Below, piece by piece: positions 1-5,997 of a DNA stretch of 25,148 nt (the stretch's first letter is position 1; every line of letters starts with the position of its first letter). The stretch is from IMG/VR virus record IMGVR_UViG_3300037217_000006, positions 1 through 25,148 of that record, one strand, 5' to 3'. The translations under genes and the position numbers were made by a program. The notes below the pieces were generated by a model that searched no databases, was not told the DNA's origin, and saw nothing but the letters and a program-made list of their open reading frames with translations. The DNA comes from a virus.

Positions 1-189
1 TGTCGCCTTCCCTTCAGATTGCGGAAAGGTTCGGCTAGGTCATTGGCTCCTAGCGCCGTCCCTGTCGACCAACGGAGTCGGACCTGTGCCGACCACACCC
101 GTGTGAGACGTGGGGATCACCCTCAGGCTATCCGATCGTCGTTTCCGCTCCCCCTCTTGTATGGGTAATGGTGAGCCCTTGCGGCCCAG
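1..189. other. Left edge, no gene recognised
   Basis: I see no convincing coding region on either strand. Several short stems can be drawn on the minus strand (for example GTCGG with CCGAC around a 7-nt loop at about 81-97), but none assembles into a cloverleaf. This stretch probably continues the tRNA region that follows on the minus strand. Confidence 0.4.
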
Positions 190-265
190 TCGCTCGCCCG
201 GGGAGTCGAACCCTCGGTGTTTGCGGGTTATGAGCCCACCGTGGAAACCGTTTCACTCGCGTGCG
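190..265 (-). tRNA. tRNA-Met-like (anticodon CAU), divergent
   Basis: A cloverleaf can be drawn by hand on the minus strand. The acceptor CGCACGC (265-259) pairs with GCGAGCG (197-191) at 6 of 7 positions, and the discriminator is A190. The D-arm is GTGA/CCAC with three pairs and a loop containing GG. The anticodon stem GTGGG/CCCGC is fully paired when one T-G is allowed, and its loop CTCATAA has U33 and anticodon CAU. The T-loop is TTCGACT. The T-stem pairs only if A214 is bulged, giving CCG-A-GGG with CCC-CGG, which is unusual. No 3' CCA is encoded. It could be an elongator or initiator Met tRNA, or an Ile tRNA with a modified CAU anticodon. Confidence 0.68.
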
Positions 266-282
266 GTGCCGATAGTAGCAAG

Positions 283-354
283 TCAGGATGCGAGGTGCTG
301 CCCCCCGGGCCTCCCGGTTCCAAGCCGGGTGCTCTACTGCTGAGCTACATCCTG
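283..354 (-). tRNA. tRNA-Pro (anticodon UGG), unusual elbow
   Basis: This is a 72-nt cloverleaf on the minus strand. The acceptor CAGGATG/CATCCTG pairs at 7 of 7 positions and the discriminator is A283. The D-stem GCTC/GAGC is perfect, as is the anticodon stem CCCGG/CCGGG. The anticodon loop CTTGGAA has U33 and anticodon UGG. The T-stem CGGGG/CCTCG has one G-U pair. Two features are odd: the T-loop is GGCAGCA instead of a TTCRANY-type loop, and the 7-nt D-loop AGCAGTA lacks the G18-G19 pair that normally docks into it. The CCA end is not encoded. Confidence 0.72.
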
Positions 355-501
355 AAGCCCGGCGCCATGTCAGTGACGCCGGTCCTATGGATACGACTCG
401 TTGAGCGCAAGCGCTCCGGGTTCGGCGGATCGACTGGCATCACCTCCCCTCGGCTCGTTTCTTCTTGAGGGTAGACGCCTACGGGTCTTCCGACCAGCGG
501 A

Positions 502-660
502 TTAGTTATCCTCGGCATGCGACCTCAGATGCTCCACCGCCTCAGCGGCGAGGCGCAACGTTTCGATCGTCCCCGCCTTCGGGCAACGATCCACGACCAC
601 CGCCAGCCGCTCCTCACACATCTCGCAGGGGATGGTCCCTATCGTCTCGGCTTCCGCCAT
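502..660 (-). CDS. Small hypothetical protein with one CxxC, 52 aa
   Basis: A short ORF starts at ATG 660, ten bases after the stop of the membrane-protein gene. The product begins MAEAETIGTIPCEMCEERLA and ends in an acidic tail. It has a single CxxC pair (residues 12-15) and one further Cys near residue 26, too few for a self-contained four-Cys zinc site, so it may dimerise around a metal or use the pair for redox. The rest reads as a likely helix rich in Leu, Ala and Glu. No family is recognised. The start lacks a strong Shine-Dalgarno, so reinitiation from the upstream gene is plausible. It is the last CDS of the minus-strand block before the tRNAs. Confidence 0.6.
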   Translation of the reverse strand: MAEAETIGTIPCEMCEERLAVVVDRCPKAGTIETLRLAAEAVEHLRSHAEDN

Positions 661-669
661 CGGGGGAGA

Positions 670-861
670 CTACAGGAACGAAGCGAAGCCGAGCGCAAGG
701 CCGAGTCCCAGCCAGCCGAAGCCGTTGGCGTCCGTGCCGTGGACGGTGATCCATCCGAAGCTGATGAGCGTGAAGGCACAGAAACACAGAACGGCGAGGA
801 TCAGCAGCACGAACCGGACTCGCGGATGGTGCGTGGCGTAGGTGTGATCGGGAGCGGTCAT
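670..861 (-). CDS. Small membrane protein, 63 aa
   Basis: From ATG 861 the product starts with a short His/Arg-containing polar segment (MTAPDHTYATHHPRVRF). A strongly hydrophobic helix follows (residues about 17-36, VLLILAVLCFCAFTLISFGW), then a short polar loop and a second, Gly/Leu/Ala-rich hydrophobic helix to the C-terminus. It is therefore a predicted two-pass inner-membrane protein. An upstream in-frame GTG at 924 would add 21 residues, but that extension has no Shine-Dalgarno and runs through an inverted repeat, so the shorter form is preferred. The function is unknown. Small two-helix proteins in phages include holins, but nothing nearby supports a lysis cassette. Confidence 0.6.
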   Translation of the reverse strand: MTAPDHTYATHHPRVRFVLLILAVLCFCAFTLISFGWITVHGTDANGFGWLGLGLALGFASFL

Positions 862-868
862 GGACCGA

Positions 869-892
869 GGATACCCGCCAGTAAAGGTATCC
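869..892 (-). promoter_or_regulatory. Inverted repeat upstream of the membrane-protein gene
   Basis: GGATACC and GGTATCC form a perfect 7-bp inverted repeat with a 10-nt spacer. It ends eight bases before the ATG at 861. As RNA it would be a hairpin just 5' of the start codon. As DNA it could be a repressor operator. No T-run follows, so a terminator is unlikely. Confidence 0.4.
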
Positions 893-966
893 AATCCGGC
901 GGAGTCGAACTGGACCTCACTCACGGGTCGGGAGTCAGGGTGAAAAGGATCTGGGAGCAGGCCGTG

Positions 967-1188
967 TCACCAGCCATCAGCAGGCGCGACTACGACCTCG
1001 GTATGCCCGCACGCCTGGCAGACGATGGTGACGGATTCGGCCTTGAGGGTAAAGGCCATACCTTCCTCGGATATGACGCCCTTGCTCATCCCCACGTCGA
1101 CCGTGGCCGCAACCTCGCCACCGCACTCGCATGATCCCAACGTCTGCGCCAAGTCGTGATCGACCTCGATCGATGGGCAGCTCGCCAT
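967..1188 (-). CDS. Small zinc-ribbon-like protein, 73 aa
   Basis: The ATG at 1188 directly follows the TAG stop of the upstream gene. The product has a CxC-GG knuckle (CECGGE, residues about 20-25) and a second CxxC knuckle (CQACGH, about 58-63) separated by a beta-rich stretch, as expected for a small zinc ribbon. Its last residues (VVVAPADGW) resemble the end of the upstream neighbour (VMVAPKGGW), so the two may be diverged duplicates. The function is unknown. Such proteins commonly bind nucleic acid or partner proteins. Confidence 0.65.
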   Translation of the reverse strand: MASCPSIEVDHDLAQTLGSCECGGEVAATVDVGMSKGVISEEGMAFTLKAESVTIVCQACGHTEVVVAPADGW

Positions 1189-1494
1189 CTACCAGCCACC
1201 CTTCGGTGCCACCATCACACCGCAACGGGTGAACGAACCGTCCGAGCTGAACGCCACCGAGCCCGGGTCGAACACCATATCCGCCCCGCATTCCAGGCAC
1301 ATCACCCGGATCGCCACCCTCACTCCGACACGGCGGGACTGCGGGTCGTCGGGGTCGGCCACAATGTTGGCGATCTCCTGGTCCAGTCCGAACACCCCGT
1401 GTTTGCACGGTTTCGGCTGGGGCGGCTCGTAAGGCTCGCCGTCGACGGTGATGAACGCTTGCATCGGCTCGGCCGTGGTCGGCAGATTCGTCAC
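1189..1494 (-). CDS. Hypothetical Cys-containing protein, 101 aa
   Basis: The GTG at 1494 overlaps the TGA of the upstream gene by four bases (GTGA), which I use to set the start. An in-frame ATG ten codons later (MQAFITVDGEPYEPP) is the alternative. The product has a Pro-rich early segment (EPPQPKPCKHGVFGLDQE), then a CLECGADM knuckle at about 76-79, a single later Cys (RCGVMV), and the C-terminal motif APKGGW shared with the next gene. It probably binds a metal through its four to five Cys residues. No family is recognised. Confidence 0.6.
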   Translation of the reverse strand: MTNLPTTAEPMQAFITVDGEPYEPPQPKPCKHGVFGLDQEIANIVADPDDPQSRRVGVRVAIRVMCLECGADMVFDPGSVAFSSDGSFTRCGVMVAPKGGW

Positions 1495-1694
1495 CGGATA
1501 TATCCGGTGTGCCAAAGTCCGCATTGAGCGCAGCGATATGCATCGCCACCCATCACTTCCGCTGCGCCTTGCGTGAGATGCGTCAACTTCGGGCGCCCAT
1601 TCGCCGTGTAGTGGCTCAGCGGCATACGTCGGATGATGGGCTTCTGGTTGACCATCGTGAGCCGACGCCTCTTGGCGATCGTCCGCTTGCTCAC
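1491..1694 (-). CDS. Basic small protein with a C-terminal zinc knuckle, 67 aa
   Basis: The GTG at 1694 overlaps the upstream TGA by four bases. The N-terminus is very basic (SKRTIAKRRRLTMVNQK) and the C-terminus carries a knuckle of the form YRCAQCGLWHTG. This CxxCGxWHxG pattern recurs in small actinophage proteins of unknown function. With only one CxxC plus a His, it either dimerises or uses a minimal C2H site. The basic head suggests RNA or DNA contact. The gene belongs to a tightly overlapping chain with both neighbours. Confidence 0.62.
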   Translation of the reverse strand: MSKRTIAKRRRLTMVNQKPIIRRMPLSHYTANGRPKLTHLTQGAAEVMGGDAYRCAQCGLWHTGYIR

Positions 1695-1900
1695 CGGACT
1701 ATCCCGTCGATCTTCTCCAACGCTCGGTTTTTCCACTCCACCTGGGCGGCGCAGTCCAGAGCGGTCGGCGTTTGCAGACCTTCCTTGACGGCGATCTTCA
1801 CGGCCCGGAAGTCGGCGTGGTGCAAGTCGATGACCTCCTTGTACTCATCGATGACCTTGCCGAGGCGTGCGACCTCATCAAGTAGATCAGGGACGGTCAT
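1691..1900 (-). CDS. Helical protein, short paralogue of the 7356-7736 product, 69 aa
   Basis: The start is ATG 1900, eleven bases after the capsid protease gene. The protein is a helical domain that reads LLDEVARLGKVIDEYKEVID near its N-terminus, continues HHADFRAVK, then QTPTALDCAAQVEW, and ends DGIVR. By eye about 46 of 67 aligned residues match the C-terminal half of the protein encoded at 7356-7736, so it is a truncated paralogue that lacks the FIAHARQD-type N-terminal part. That larger architecture is common in actinophages with no assigned function. The stop overlaps the next gene's GTG. Confidence 0.75.
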   Translation of the reverse strand: MTVPDLLDEVARLGKVIDEYKEVIDLHHADFRAVKIAVKEGLQTPTALDCAAQVEWKNRALEKIDGIVR

Positions 1901-1910
1901 GACCGGAATC

Positions 1911-3719
1911 CTACAACGCCAGTGCGTCCCGTTCCCGTGCCACCGTCAACGTCTTCACCTGGGAACGCAACGCCAGAAGCTCGTCATGCTCGGCGGTGAA
2001 CGCCCGCTCCAACCGCTCAAGGCGGGATTCGATCGGCACGGCCACGACACGGCCGGCGGCAACCAGTGAAACGACCCGCTCGCCTCGGATGCCTTCCCTG
2101 ACGGCGCAGAAGTCCAAGATCTCGGCCGACCCGGAAGCGGCCAACGCACGAAGGATCGGGAAGCCGGGGACAGGCACGGCGAGCACGGCCACCAGTTCAA
2201 GGAAGCCGCCGCGATCACGCCAGTCGCCAGACAGCGAAAGGGCTCGCACCTGGCGAATCTGCTCGGCGGTCAGGTCGGAGCGGAGCGCACCGGCCACCCA
2301 CGGCCCGAAGTCGTCCTGTCCGGCCCGCACGTCGGCCCACTGAAACGCCCCGTAGCCGCCGTCGTAGTGGGCGACGGCCTCGGCTGCGCCCATCGAAGTC
2401 GGAGCATGACCGCAACCGGCGGTCAACTGTCCGACGCCTTCCACGATCTCGCCGTCGTCGCACACGACACCCTCGCCGGTCAGATAGAACGCGTAGTTGC
2501 TCCGCGACTTCGGCGGCTTGACCTTCTTGCCAGTGAACCCGGTGTGAGCGCATTCCCACCAGGCGACATGGCCAAACACCTGGCCGTCCTTCGTGATCGT
2601 CAACGGGCAGGCGTATGACTTGCCGTCCTCTTGGAGCACCATCCGGGGATCGCCGACATGGAAGCCGGGATCGGTGAACCAGGTCCGCGACGGCCGCAGC
2701 GGACCACCGGCAGCGGTGACGGGCATCAGCGACGGGATCGACGGCGGTGCGTTCTCGATGGCGATCGGGGAGTCCGGCAACGGCACGTCCTTCAGGGTGA
2801 TGCAGCACATTTGCAGGGCGGGCATCGGGACGATGGTCATGGCGCCCAACGTGAACGACGACATCTGGAACCATTCGTCGTAGAAACAGTCGTCGTCGTA
2901 ATCCCCGCCGCCGGTGGAGATCATGATCGCGATCCACTCGCCCTCGCAGTCGCGGGGGTCGATCGAGATGAACCGCTGCGTCTGCTCCTCCACCATCAGC
3001 TCGGCCAACTGTCCGTTGGGGTCGGACCCGAACATGCCTTCGGAGTAGGTGAAGTTGAGGCCCTGCGCCATCTGCGGGGCACACGAGTCGACCCGCCCGC
3101 AGGTCACCGCACCCCAATGGCCACCCTCGTCGGCAACCAGGAGACGGATCGAGATGGGCATGTCTGGGTAGTGCGTGGACCCGGGCAGCAACTCCCGGCC
3201 GTCGTCAGTCCTGATCCCCTCAGCGCATGCATAGGCGTGCCACGGAGCCGGTGTCACCGTCCCATCGGCGGCAACGGAGGCGGTCAGCCCCTTCTTGGCC
3301 CGCAGCGCTTCCCATGCCTCCTGGCCGCCCGCCTGCTCGAACGCGGAGGCCACCATGGCTGACAGCTTCTCGGGATCGGTGACCTCGTTGGCCCCGTCGA
3401 GCCGCCGCCGTTCCGTCTCCCCCAACCGGGCCAGCGCCGACGCCGTGACCGCTGCTGCGTGGTGGTTGTGGGACGATGACCCGGCGTGGGAGTGGAAGTG
3501 CTCATGGCTGGAATCGCCGCCTTGGCTCCCGTAGGTCGAATGCGGGTGGGAGTGCTTGCCGGTGAATCCTTTGTGGATCGCCGCCAGCGCTTCGTCCTGC
3601 GTTTCACGTGGAACGTCGATCGGAGCAGCGGCGAGACTCTGGCGCAGTTCAGCCAGCTCCGCCTCACGTGCCGCCTCGTCGGCGACCGGATCAGTGACCA
3701 GGGTTTCGGTGTCAGACAA
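1911..3719 (-). CDS. Capsid maturation (prohead) protease-type structural protein, 602 aa
   Basis: The start is a TTG at 3719, placed 8 nt after a perfect AGGAGG. Residues 1-50 are acidic and helical. A His-rich segment at about 56-87 (HSHPHSTYGSQGGD, then repeated His) is typical of actinophage capsid proteases. Residues about 160-300 match that protease fold, with a GGHWGAV segment (H201 a candidate catalytic His) and an ISIDP segment (S252 a candidate nucleophile), followed by GAMTIVPMPA. Residues about 378-525 form the associated domain with GHVAWWECAHTGF, FGPWVAGALR, SGDWR and VPVPGFPIL. The last 60 residues look coiled-coil. In this family the protein cleaves scaffold and capsid subunits during head maturation. 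I place the family by motif memory; the catalytic residues are inferred. The major capsid gene is not in view and may lie beyond the left edge. Confidence 0.82.
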   Translation of the reverse strand: MSDTETLVTDPVADEAAREAELAELRQSLAAAPIDVPRETQDEALAAIHKGFTGKHSHPHSTYGSQGGDSSHEHFHSHAGSSSHNHHAAAVTASALARLGETERRRLDGANEVTDPEKLSAMVASAFEQAGGQEAWEALRAKKGLTASVAADGTVTPAPWHAYACAEGIRTDDGRELLPGSTHYPDMPISIRLLVADEGGHWGAVTCGRVDSCAPQMAQGLNFTYSEGMFGSDPNGQLAELMVEEQTQRFISIDPRDCEGEWIAIMISTGGGDYDDDCFYDEWFQMSSFTLGAMTIVPMPALQMCCITLKDVPLPDSPIAIENAPPSIPSLMPVTAAGGPLRPSRTWFTDPGFHVGDPRMVLQEDGKSYACPLTITKDGQVFGHVAWWECAHTGFTGKKVKPPKSRSNYAFYLTGEGVVCDDGEIVEGVGQLTAGCGHAPTSMGAAEAVAHYDGGYGAFQWADVRAGQDDFGPWVAGALRSDLTAEQIRQVRALSLSGDWRDRGGFLELVAVLAVPVPGFPILRALAASGSAEILDFCAVREGIRGERVVSLVAAGRVVAVPIESRLERLERAFTAEHDELLALRSQVKTLTVARERDALAL

Positions 3720-3728
3720 CGGGGGAGC

Positions 3729-3772
3729 CTCCTACGGGGCGGACCTTTGGGAGCAAGGGTAGACCGTAGGAG
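3729..3772 (-). promoter_or_regulatory. Hairpin sequestering the Shine-Dalgarno of the capsid protease
   Basis: On the minus-strand transcript CTCCTACGG (3772-3764) and CCGTAGGAG (3737-3729) form a perfect 9-bp inverted repeat around a 26-nt loop. The 3' arm contains the AGGAGG (3733-3728) that serves the TTG start at 3719. Folding would therefore block ribosome loading, which suggests translational control of the protease. No T-tract follows, so a terminator is less likely. Confidence 0.5.
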
Positions 3773-3787
3773 ACGGTGAGGCGGGGA

Positions 3788-4018
3788 CTAGGGCAGCGAG
3801 TAGCCGCAGTTCGGGCAGACGATGGGCCCGCTCAGGTCCGTCACCGTGACATTGAGTGCATCGGCCAAGGCCTTCGTCACGACGGGCGACGGTTGCCGCC
3901 GACCCGACAGGATCTCGCTTAGGTAACTCGGCGACAACCCCGCCAACTTCGCAAGGTCCGAGGCACGCAGGCTCCGTTCCCCGCAAAGATGGCGAAGGGT
4001 TGTCGTGCTGATCGGCAT
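3788..4018 (-). CDS. XRE-family helix-turn-helix protein with a C-terminal Cys pair, 76 aa
   Basis: ATG 4018 lies two bases after the stop of the Ro60 gene. A GTG 15 bases further upstream is less likely because it lies inside that gene. Residues about 5-55 form an XRE/Cro-type HTH (LRASDLAKLAGLSPSYLSEI, then SGRRQPSPVVTKALADALN). The C-terminus ends CPNCGYSLP, half of a zinc-ribbon knuckle that may pair with another monomer. As the last gene of the Ro60 module it may regulate that module's promoter or the phage lysis decision. This is inferred from position only. Confidence 0.82.
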   Translation of the reverse strand: MPISTTTLRHLCGERSLRASDLAKLAGLSPSYLSEILSGRRQPSPVVTKALADALNVTVTDLSGPIVCPNCGYSLP

Positions 4019-4020
4019 GG

Positions 4021-5577
4021 CTAGAACGGCCACCCTTGCTCGCGACCCATCTCCAACAGAGGCATGAGCCGGAAGGTGGCATCGGTGAACCCGCCGTAGG
4101 AGTGGACGCCCGCCTGACCGTGCGGGGCCATCGCCACCCGGTACCCGGCGAGGTTGAAGACGTGCAACTGCGGGACGTTGGCGAGCGAACCCGCCTTGTT
4201 GTCGTGTCCCTGCTCATCGGTGAAGATCACGACCCGCTTGTGTCCGTCGTAGTGGGCCTGTACCGCCTGCTGGATGAACGTGGCGTGGCCCAACTGACCG
4301 GACCGCTGAAGATTGGTGATGAACTCGGTGACCTTTAGAACCGATGAACCCGGGGCGATGTCGAGCCGGGCCGACCCCTGACCGAAGCACACCAGGTCGG
4401 CCTGGTAGGAACCGCCCTTCTTCCACAACGCGGCGCCGAACAGTGCGCCGATCTCGTAGCGGGCCATCTGAGATTTGGCCGACACAGCAGAGGTCATTGA
4501 CCCGGACAGGTCCACCAGGATCAGCGTCCGACCGTCGAACGCTGGAATGTTCTTGACGGAGTGATCCAGCGCCCGTTCAAGAGCACGACCCCACGTCAGG
4601 TTTCCAGCGTTGGCCTTGTACGCCGAATAGAAGCGATACGGGAACTGGCGGGACTTGGCAACCTCATCGGGGTCTGACAGGCGGCCGATGATCCGGTCCT
4701 TCAGGTCTTCGGGGATGCCCTTCGCCTCGAAATTGCGGAGGTTGCGGAGCAGCGCCATGTACCCCATCTGCGGAACGACACTCGCCCACGCTTCAGCATC
4801 CATGCCACCGGGCAACCATCCGGCGAGGCGTTCCCACGACCATCCGGCCGCGGCCACGCGACCATCGCGGAGCGCGGAGCGCCGCTGATCCTCGGGCAGT
4901 CCCATGAGCGCCAAGTCGAGCGGGATCGTCCGTAGGCCCTCACCGATGCGGGGGTCGGCCCGCTTGTGGCGCTTGTCGAGCAGGTAGCGGAACAGTTCGG
5001 ACTGCCAACCCGCAGATGGGACCGGATGGACCAGGTCGATGACATCGCCGAAACGGATCGCCTTGTCCTGTCCGTCGTAGCGCAGCGAGGCCCGCTCCGT
5101 GTAGAGCCGCTGGCAGGCGTCCGCGATTCCCCGCTTCAGCGCGGCGGGCAACTTGCGGCCGTGCGTGGCGTGCCAGTAGCCGAGGATCTCGGCGGGCTCG
5201 TCGGCACGCTGCAACGCCGAGGATACGACGGAGCGACCATTCGGGCCACCGGCATAAACGTACTCGGCTGCCATGACGGTCGACGCGGACCGCATCTGCA
5301 TCGTGTCACGCAGGAACGGCACGAACCGACGCAACCAGTCGGAGTCGGTGCGAACCACGTCGGCGATCAGGTCCCGGTACCGCTTGTCACGGTCGGCCGA
5401 CGCCTCGTAGAACGTCGCCTCGCCCACCATGTTGGTCACAGCAAGCAGGAATAGCTCGGACTGAGCGTCCCGCAAGCGGCCGTCGCCCCCCTCGTAAGTT
5501 GGGGCAACCTGCTCGGCGACTCGGATCGGTCCCTGTGCGGGGACTCGGATCGGTGCGGTACCGCTGAACTTTGCCAT
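4021..5577 (-). CDS. rsr: Ro60/TROVE-domain RNA-binding protein (Rsr), 518 aa
   Basis: ATG 5577 follows AGGAG by 8 nt. An upstream in-frame extension to 5715 would run through the Y RNA region and is rejected. Residues about 35-345 form the helical-repeat TROVE ring (for example ELFLLAVTNMVGEATFYE, then RSASTVMAAEY and GYMALLRNLRNFEAKGI). Residues about 350-515 are a von Willebrand A-like domain with an intact MIDAS motif DLSGSM (D356, S358, S360) and FTDEQG (D454). The length fits Ro60 family members. Ro60 proteins form a ring that holds misfolded or Y RNAs. In bacteria, Y RNA can tether Rsr to the exonuclease PNPase. Three Y RNA-like elements lie directly upstream, which strongly supports a ribonucleoprotein function. 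Confidence 0.93.
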   Translation of the reverse strand: MAKFSGTAPIRVPAQGPIRVAEQVAPTYEGGDGRLRDAQSELFLLAVTNMVGEATFYEASADRDKRYRDLIADVVRTDSDWLRRFVPFLRDTMQMRSASTVMAAEYVYAGGPNGRSVVSSALQRADEPAEILGYWHATHGRKLPAALKRGIADACQRLYTERASLRYDGQDKAIRFGDVIDLVHPVPSAGWQSELFRYLLDKRHKRADPRIGEGLRTIPLDLALMGLPEDQRRSALRDGRVAAAGWSWERLAGWLPGGMDAEAWASVVPQMGYMALLRNLRNFEAKGIPEDLKDRIIGRLSDPDEVAKSRQFPYRFYSAYKANAGNLTWGRALERALDHSVKNIPAFDGRTLILVDLSGSMTSAVSAKSQMARYEIGALFGAALWKKGGSYQADLVCFGQGSARLDIAPGSSVLKVTEFITNLQRSGQLGHATFIQQAVQAHYDGHKRVVIFTDEQGHDNKAGSLANVPQLHVFNLAGYRVAMAPHGQAGVHSYGGFTDATFRLMPLLEMGREQGWPF

Positions 5578-5611
5578 GTTGCTATCTCCTGTCTGTATTG
5601 AGATGGGGTGA

Positions 5612-5733
5612 GGATTTCCAAGCGAGAACCGATTCAATCCCCATGAGATTGCATTAGCCGGATTTGAACCGGCTCGTCGCCCGAAGGCGACCACTGAAGT
5701 ATGGGAACTGGTCACTTCGCTTGGTACAAATCC
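5612..5733 (-). ncRNA. Y RNA-like element 3 (next to rsr)
   Basis: The ends pair in a long stem: GGATTT (5733-5728) with AAATCC, and CCAAGCGA (5724-5717) with TCGCTTGG (5625-5618). A 3-nt GTA bulge separates the two helices. Just inside lie the shared elements CGAAGTG (5719-5713) and GGTTCTCG (5630-5623). The enclosed module has a perfect six-bp hairpin with a cUUCGg tetraloop (5691-5676), a perfect T-arm GCCGG-TTCAAAT-CCGGC (5673-5657) and a stem CAATC/GATTG (5651-5635). No D-arm is seen, so this is a degenerate tRNA-like module. The bulged terminal helix is the expected Ro60-binding site. Confidence 0.75.
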
Positions 5734-5872
5734 ACCCGAGAACCGGGTCGATCCCGCTGCTTACTACCGGCGCTCTACCGAACTGAGCTATCCCCTGACC
5801 AGGTCGGGGGAGTTGGATTTGAACCAACGACCAACGGTTCCAAAGAAGTACGCGAGACCTGCACTTCGGGTG
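5733..5872 (-). ncRNA. yrlA: YrlA-type Y RNA with permuted tRNA-like domain (element 2)
   Basis: The terminal stem CACCCGA (5872-5866) pairs with TCGGGTG (5739-5733) and carries the shared CGAAGTG and GGTTCTCG elements. GGTC (5859-5856) pairs with GACC (5749-5746). The inner module is tRNA in permuted order: variable loop (5833-5829), perfect T-arm GTTGG-TTCAAAT-CCAAC (5828-5812), acceptor strand TCCCCCG (5811-5805), a closing loop of 7 nt, acceptor strand CAGGGGA (6 of 7 paired), TA, and a perfect D-arm GCTC-AGTTCGGTA-GAGC (5788-5772). The anticodon-like stem CGGT/ACCG continues into TACT/AGTA with an 8-nt kink. An acceptor stem without a free CCA end and a kinked anticodon stem are published YrlA features. 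Confidence 0.88.
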
Positions 5873-5881
5873 TTCAGAACT

Positions 5882-5965
5882 CTCGGCGAGAACCAAGCGG
5901 GGCCGGGCACTGGCCGAAGCCAATCCGCAGGAAGGAAGTAACCGACTGCCCTACACTTCGCCGAG
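5882..5965 (-). ncRNA. Y RNA-like element 1 (promoter-proximal)
   Basis: CTCGGCGA (5965-5958) pairs perfectly with TCGCCGAG (5889-5882). The shared elements CGAAGTG (5960-5954) and GGTTCTCG (5894-5887) sit at the inner end of this stem exactly as in the other two copies, but the stem sequence differs and compensates on both sides. The enclosed part has GGGC/GCCC pairing potential and a hairpin ATTGGC-TTCG-GCCAGT (5924-5909) with a cUUCGg tetraloop. It has no T-arm, so it resembles a simple Y RNA without the tRNA mimic. Confidence 0.68.
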
Positions 5966-5997
5966 CAAACTTGTCAACGTGCAACTACCTGACGCAG

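Noticed and set aside
30-170. A possible third tRNA with a D-arm-like GGAT/ATCC stem and a T-arm-like segment
   Set aside because: No matching acceptor stem or consistent anticodon arm could be drawn.
403-416. Near-palindrome GAGCGCAAGCGCTC as a possible terminator
   Set aside because: The loop would be only two to four bases and no T-run follows on either strand.
345-440. A 31-codon minus-strand ORF with GGGGAGG just before its ATG
   Set aside because: The spacing from the purine run to ATG is too short, the peptide has no recognisable features, and the frame runs into the 5' end of the tRNA-Pro gene.
5657-5811. Two ordinary tRNA genes, suggested by two T-arms and one D-arm
   Set aside because: The parts are in permuted order and no anticodon loop with U33 can be drawn; the Y RNA model explains all elements.
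5654-5923. Open reading frames across the Y RNA cluster, including an N-terminal extension of rsr to 5715
   Set aside because: They overlap structured RNA with covarying stems, and the AGGAG-preceded ATG at 5577 is a clearly better start.
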